Shown here piece by piece: positions 61,345 to 64,000 of a stretch of 64,000 bases of DNA (positions are counted from its first letter, which is position 1; each line of letters starts with the position of its first letter). A program made the translations under genes and the position numbers. A model generated the notes under the pieces. The model did no database searches. It was not told the DNA's origin and saw nothing but the letters and a program-made list of their open reading frames with translations. This DNA comes from Tanytarsus gracilentus (lineage: Eukaryota > Arthropoda > Insecta > Diptera > Chironomidae): positions 2,833,501 through 2,897,500 of the forward strand of contig JAXRKN010000041.1 of assembly GCA_038502055.1 (NCBI GenBank), in the 5' to 3' direction.

Positions 61345-64000
61345 AAAGTAAAGGAAACTTCCGGTTAGAAACTAAAATCTCTTTAAATTCGATGTTAATT
61401 TTAAGGTAAATTAATGTTAATCGTCTTCTCTATTCAAATGTCCTAAGCAAATGTTTAACAATACATCAAAAAAAATTTCGAACACATTGCGAGTCCTTTT
61501 GTGCATGTGAAGAGTGAAAGGAAGAGAAGGAAATTAAAATTTCAAATTTTCCACCTCATTAAACTTCTCTACTAACAAATATTTCACACTTACTGCATAT
61601 GCTTTCTGAAGACCTCAATTTTTAATGATTTTTTTTTTGCTCGCCTCATAAGTGCAATTCAAAAGGTGCTCAGATGGAATTTTATGGTAGCATCTTTAAA
61701 ATTTTTTCTTATAATTTTCTGACAATAAAAAAATTATATAAAAAAAATTCTTTAATAACACGTGAATGTAAGTGAAGTGTGTGCATTTTCATCCAGGTGG
61801 TGAAGTGATGCTCACTTCTAGCATCGCTTTTTTGTTAATAATTCAATGGTCAATAAAATGAAATTGGAGAGAATAAAAAAAAGATTTTTTATTGTGCAAT
61901 TGAAGAAATTGGGCGTTTCTACTTAAGAAGCTTTTGTGTGCGATTAAAGAAGGAGAAAAATTTGTCGCACGTATCACACAATTGGAGATGAATCTTTTGT
62001 GAAGTGCTAAGAAGAATTTGCTTCTTTCATGATTTCAATTTGTATCGAAGTGATGCTTCTTGAAAGTGAAAAGACGATTTAAAAATTTTCAAAGTCAAAA
62101 GCAAAATTGTAGGTGACAATGGCAAAGAAAATAAAATGTCTAATTTGAGGATTTTAAAAGCGATTTCTTAGAAAAATTGTTAAACTGTCGAAGGTATAGA
62201 GAAAAAAAATTGCAAAAAAACTAAAAATTGCCAAGCATGACGGTAATAAGGGACTAGATGGAAAAAAATGATTTTTCACCACAAATTAAATTTATTTATT
62301 AAAATTTAAATTGTTCAAAATTGTAAAACCCCCACTTGAATTTAAATTAAAACGCAAAATACTGAAAACAAATTTAAATACGCACTAATTCGATTTCATC
62401 TGAATTTAATTTTGAACACTCGACAATTTCTCTATACAGCTTTTATTTAATTTCATTCATTACGCAGCCATGAAAATATCTCACTAATTAATCTCTCTAA
62501 TTTACACTCCATCCCCCCTATTTGAAAGCGATGATAATTTTGCAGCATCCCATCGAAAAGTCATAAAAACCGCTTTTTTCACTTAATAAAATTAAATTTA
62601 ATAAAACATTTGAGTGAACATGAAAAGGTGCAAAACTATAAATTTCAACAGGGAGAGAGAGAGAGCAACAGAGAGCAAACAGCAACATTTCATGTATCGA
62701 GATACATTTTGGCTACAATCCAAAACAAATGCAGCAGCCTTTAGGAGTTTATAATTCATTGTTAGTTGATTCTTCGCTCCGACGGAAAGTTTAGCATTAT
62801 GAATGAGCGCTCGGGTAGTTGTAACACATTTAGTGCCATCAGTGTGCTCATCTTGAATCAACTCCGCCCATTAAATGCTTTTCTGCATTCGAAAGAGATT
62901 TCAACAATAAATTAATTTTTGAATGGATTTTTACAAGCTCTTTGCTGTCCCTTACATTGTATCGTGTGTGTGTGTGTGTGTGTGCATCGACAAGGCGAAA
63001 ATTGATGGTACTTTGTTAATAGTTTATAATTTGTCTATTATAGTGATCACAAAGTGATTTTCAATGGAATTCTTGTCTCTCTTGTTTGCACAATGTTTAT
63101 GGCTTTTTCGAGTGACTTGCTTTGGCATCATATGGAGAGGAGAAAACTGTGTTGTTCAGGAGTCGAATGCATACAAAAGCGAAAAAAGATACTTTTATCG
63201 TCGTCAAATAGTCTACAGCCACTAAAAAATGGTTTGTTGTGATTAATTTAATGATAATGTCGCGCGAGGGATCCTCATTCTTTTGATCCTCAAACGTGCA
63301 AACAAAAAACTTCTATCATGACATTGTATAAAGTCACATCCTATCCATGTTTCGTGCGGAGAGAAAATTCTAAAATTTATGCAAGTCACAATTTTCATTT
63401 TTCTCGACATCGCTCAGAAAAAAAAATGACGCGGGAGTTGAGAAAGAAAAATTAACAACAAACAAGCTGTGAAATAGGATCGATATAGTGTGTGTAAGGC
63501 GCTTTTTTATAATGGAGTCGTTAGATCATCATCGCATATGTACGGCAAACACGAATTTTCACGCTCTCTTTGACGGCAAATTAAAATTAAATTAATTCTC
63601 TTGATTAATTATCTTTGATATGAGGAATTTATGTGCGAGAGATGGAGGAAGCCGAGGCGCATATGTGATGGAGATTTGTTAAAGAATTTATGCATACATT
63701 CAAGGGTGGGAAAGACTTATTAATATGAAAATATTATTTTTTTGAAAAAATCATTCATTTTTAAAATAAAGATTATAAAAATAATTGGAAATATAAATTT
63801 TAATTTTTTTTAGAATATTTATTGATTTTTATAAAAATACTTTAAATTAATCCTCTTTGTTTTATACTGGAAAAAATCTACTCTCAAAATTTATAACGCG
63901 AGGATTAAATTTGTGAAATATTTTCATCCATTTTTCATAAAATTTTACATGAACATTTCTACATGTTTTGATTTTTTTAATTAAATTTTTTCATGACCAT
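61345..64000. other. 3' region of the GPCR gene and right-edge flank
   Basis: AT-rich sequence with AATAAA matches and short frames without domains. A (GT)n microsatellite lies at 62964-62984. I see no further gene before the window ends. Confidence 0.5.
62964..62984. repeat. (GT)n microsatellite
   Basis: About ten GT units in a row, in non-coding DNA. Confidence 0.85.

Noticed and set aside
1..64000. Bacterial-type systems such as CRISPR arrays, operons or toxin-antitoxin pairs
   Set aside because: All genes have eukaryotic introns and poly(A) signals, and there is no regularly spaced repeat-spacer array; this is animal nuclear DNA.
1..64000. tRNA, rRNA and well-known insect microRNA genes
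   Set aside because: I looked for T-loop signatures and for familiar mature microRNA sequences and saw none; a covariance-model scan could still find something.

Overview
The window is AT-rich animal nuclear DNA. Its genes have short GT-AG introns, mostly 50-60 bases, and AATAAA poly(A) signals. The proteins point to an insect, most likely a dipteran: a Snake-like CLIP serine protease, a trehalose-transporter-type sugar carrier, the G9a histone methyltransferase, Unc-76, Rpt1, beta-NAC (bicaudal), a KChIP-type calcium sensor, the homeobox protein Ind (Gsx) and a prostanoid-receptor-like GPCR. The compact introns and AT richness would suit a midge-like nematoceran, but that is inference.

Layout. 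602-2210: a degenerate Tc1/mariner-like DNA transposon with perfect 25-base terminal inverted repeats, a TA duplication and eight mirrored copies of a short motif. 7056-8223 (-): CLIP protease. 12464-12840: broken copy of a sugar transporter, just before the intact gene at 13013-14451 (+). 14824-20216 (+): G9a/EHMT. 21493-35834 (+): Unc-76, whose first intron is 13 kb. 37520-38290 (-) and 38459-38938 (-): two small genes I do not recognise, one a coiled-coil protein and one a charged nuclear-type protein. 39168-40682 (+): Rpt1, sharing a 229-base divergent promoter with the charged-protein gene. 40865-41880 (+): beta-NAC. 46081-47948 (-): KChIP. 53978-54901 (-): ind. 58614-61344 (+): prostanoid-receptor-like GPCR. 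Exons were joined by hand, and in every multi-exon gene the summed exon length is a whole number of codons ending in a stop.

The genes do not form one pathway. They are a mix of housekeeping genes (Rpt1, beta-NAC), chromatin (G9a), axonal transport (Unc-76), neural patterning and excitability (ind, KChIP), immunity or eicosanoid signalling (CLIP protease, GPCR) and sugar transport. The right half is gene-poor, with long non-coding stretches around the neural genes, as expected for developmentally regulated loci.

I found no clearly new molecular system. The most interesting items are the mirrored-repeat transposon, the protease whose activation site is not basic and would give an N-terminal Phe, the prostanoid-like receptor that lacks family ligand-site motifs, the AACTTGC repeat cluster in the Rpt1 divergent promoter, and the transporter pseudogene that keeps its intron.
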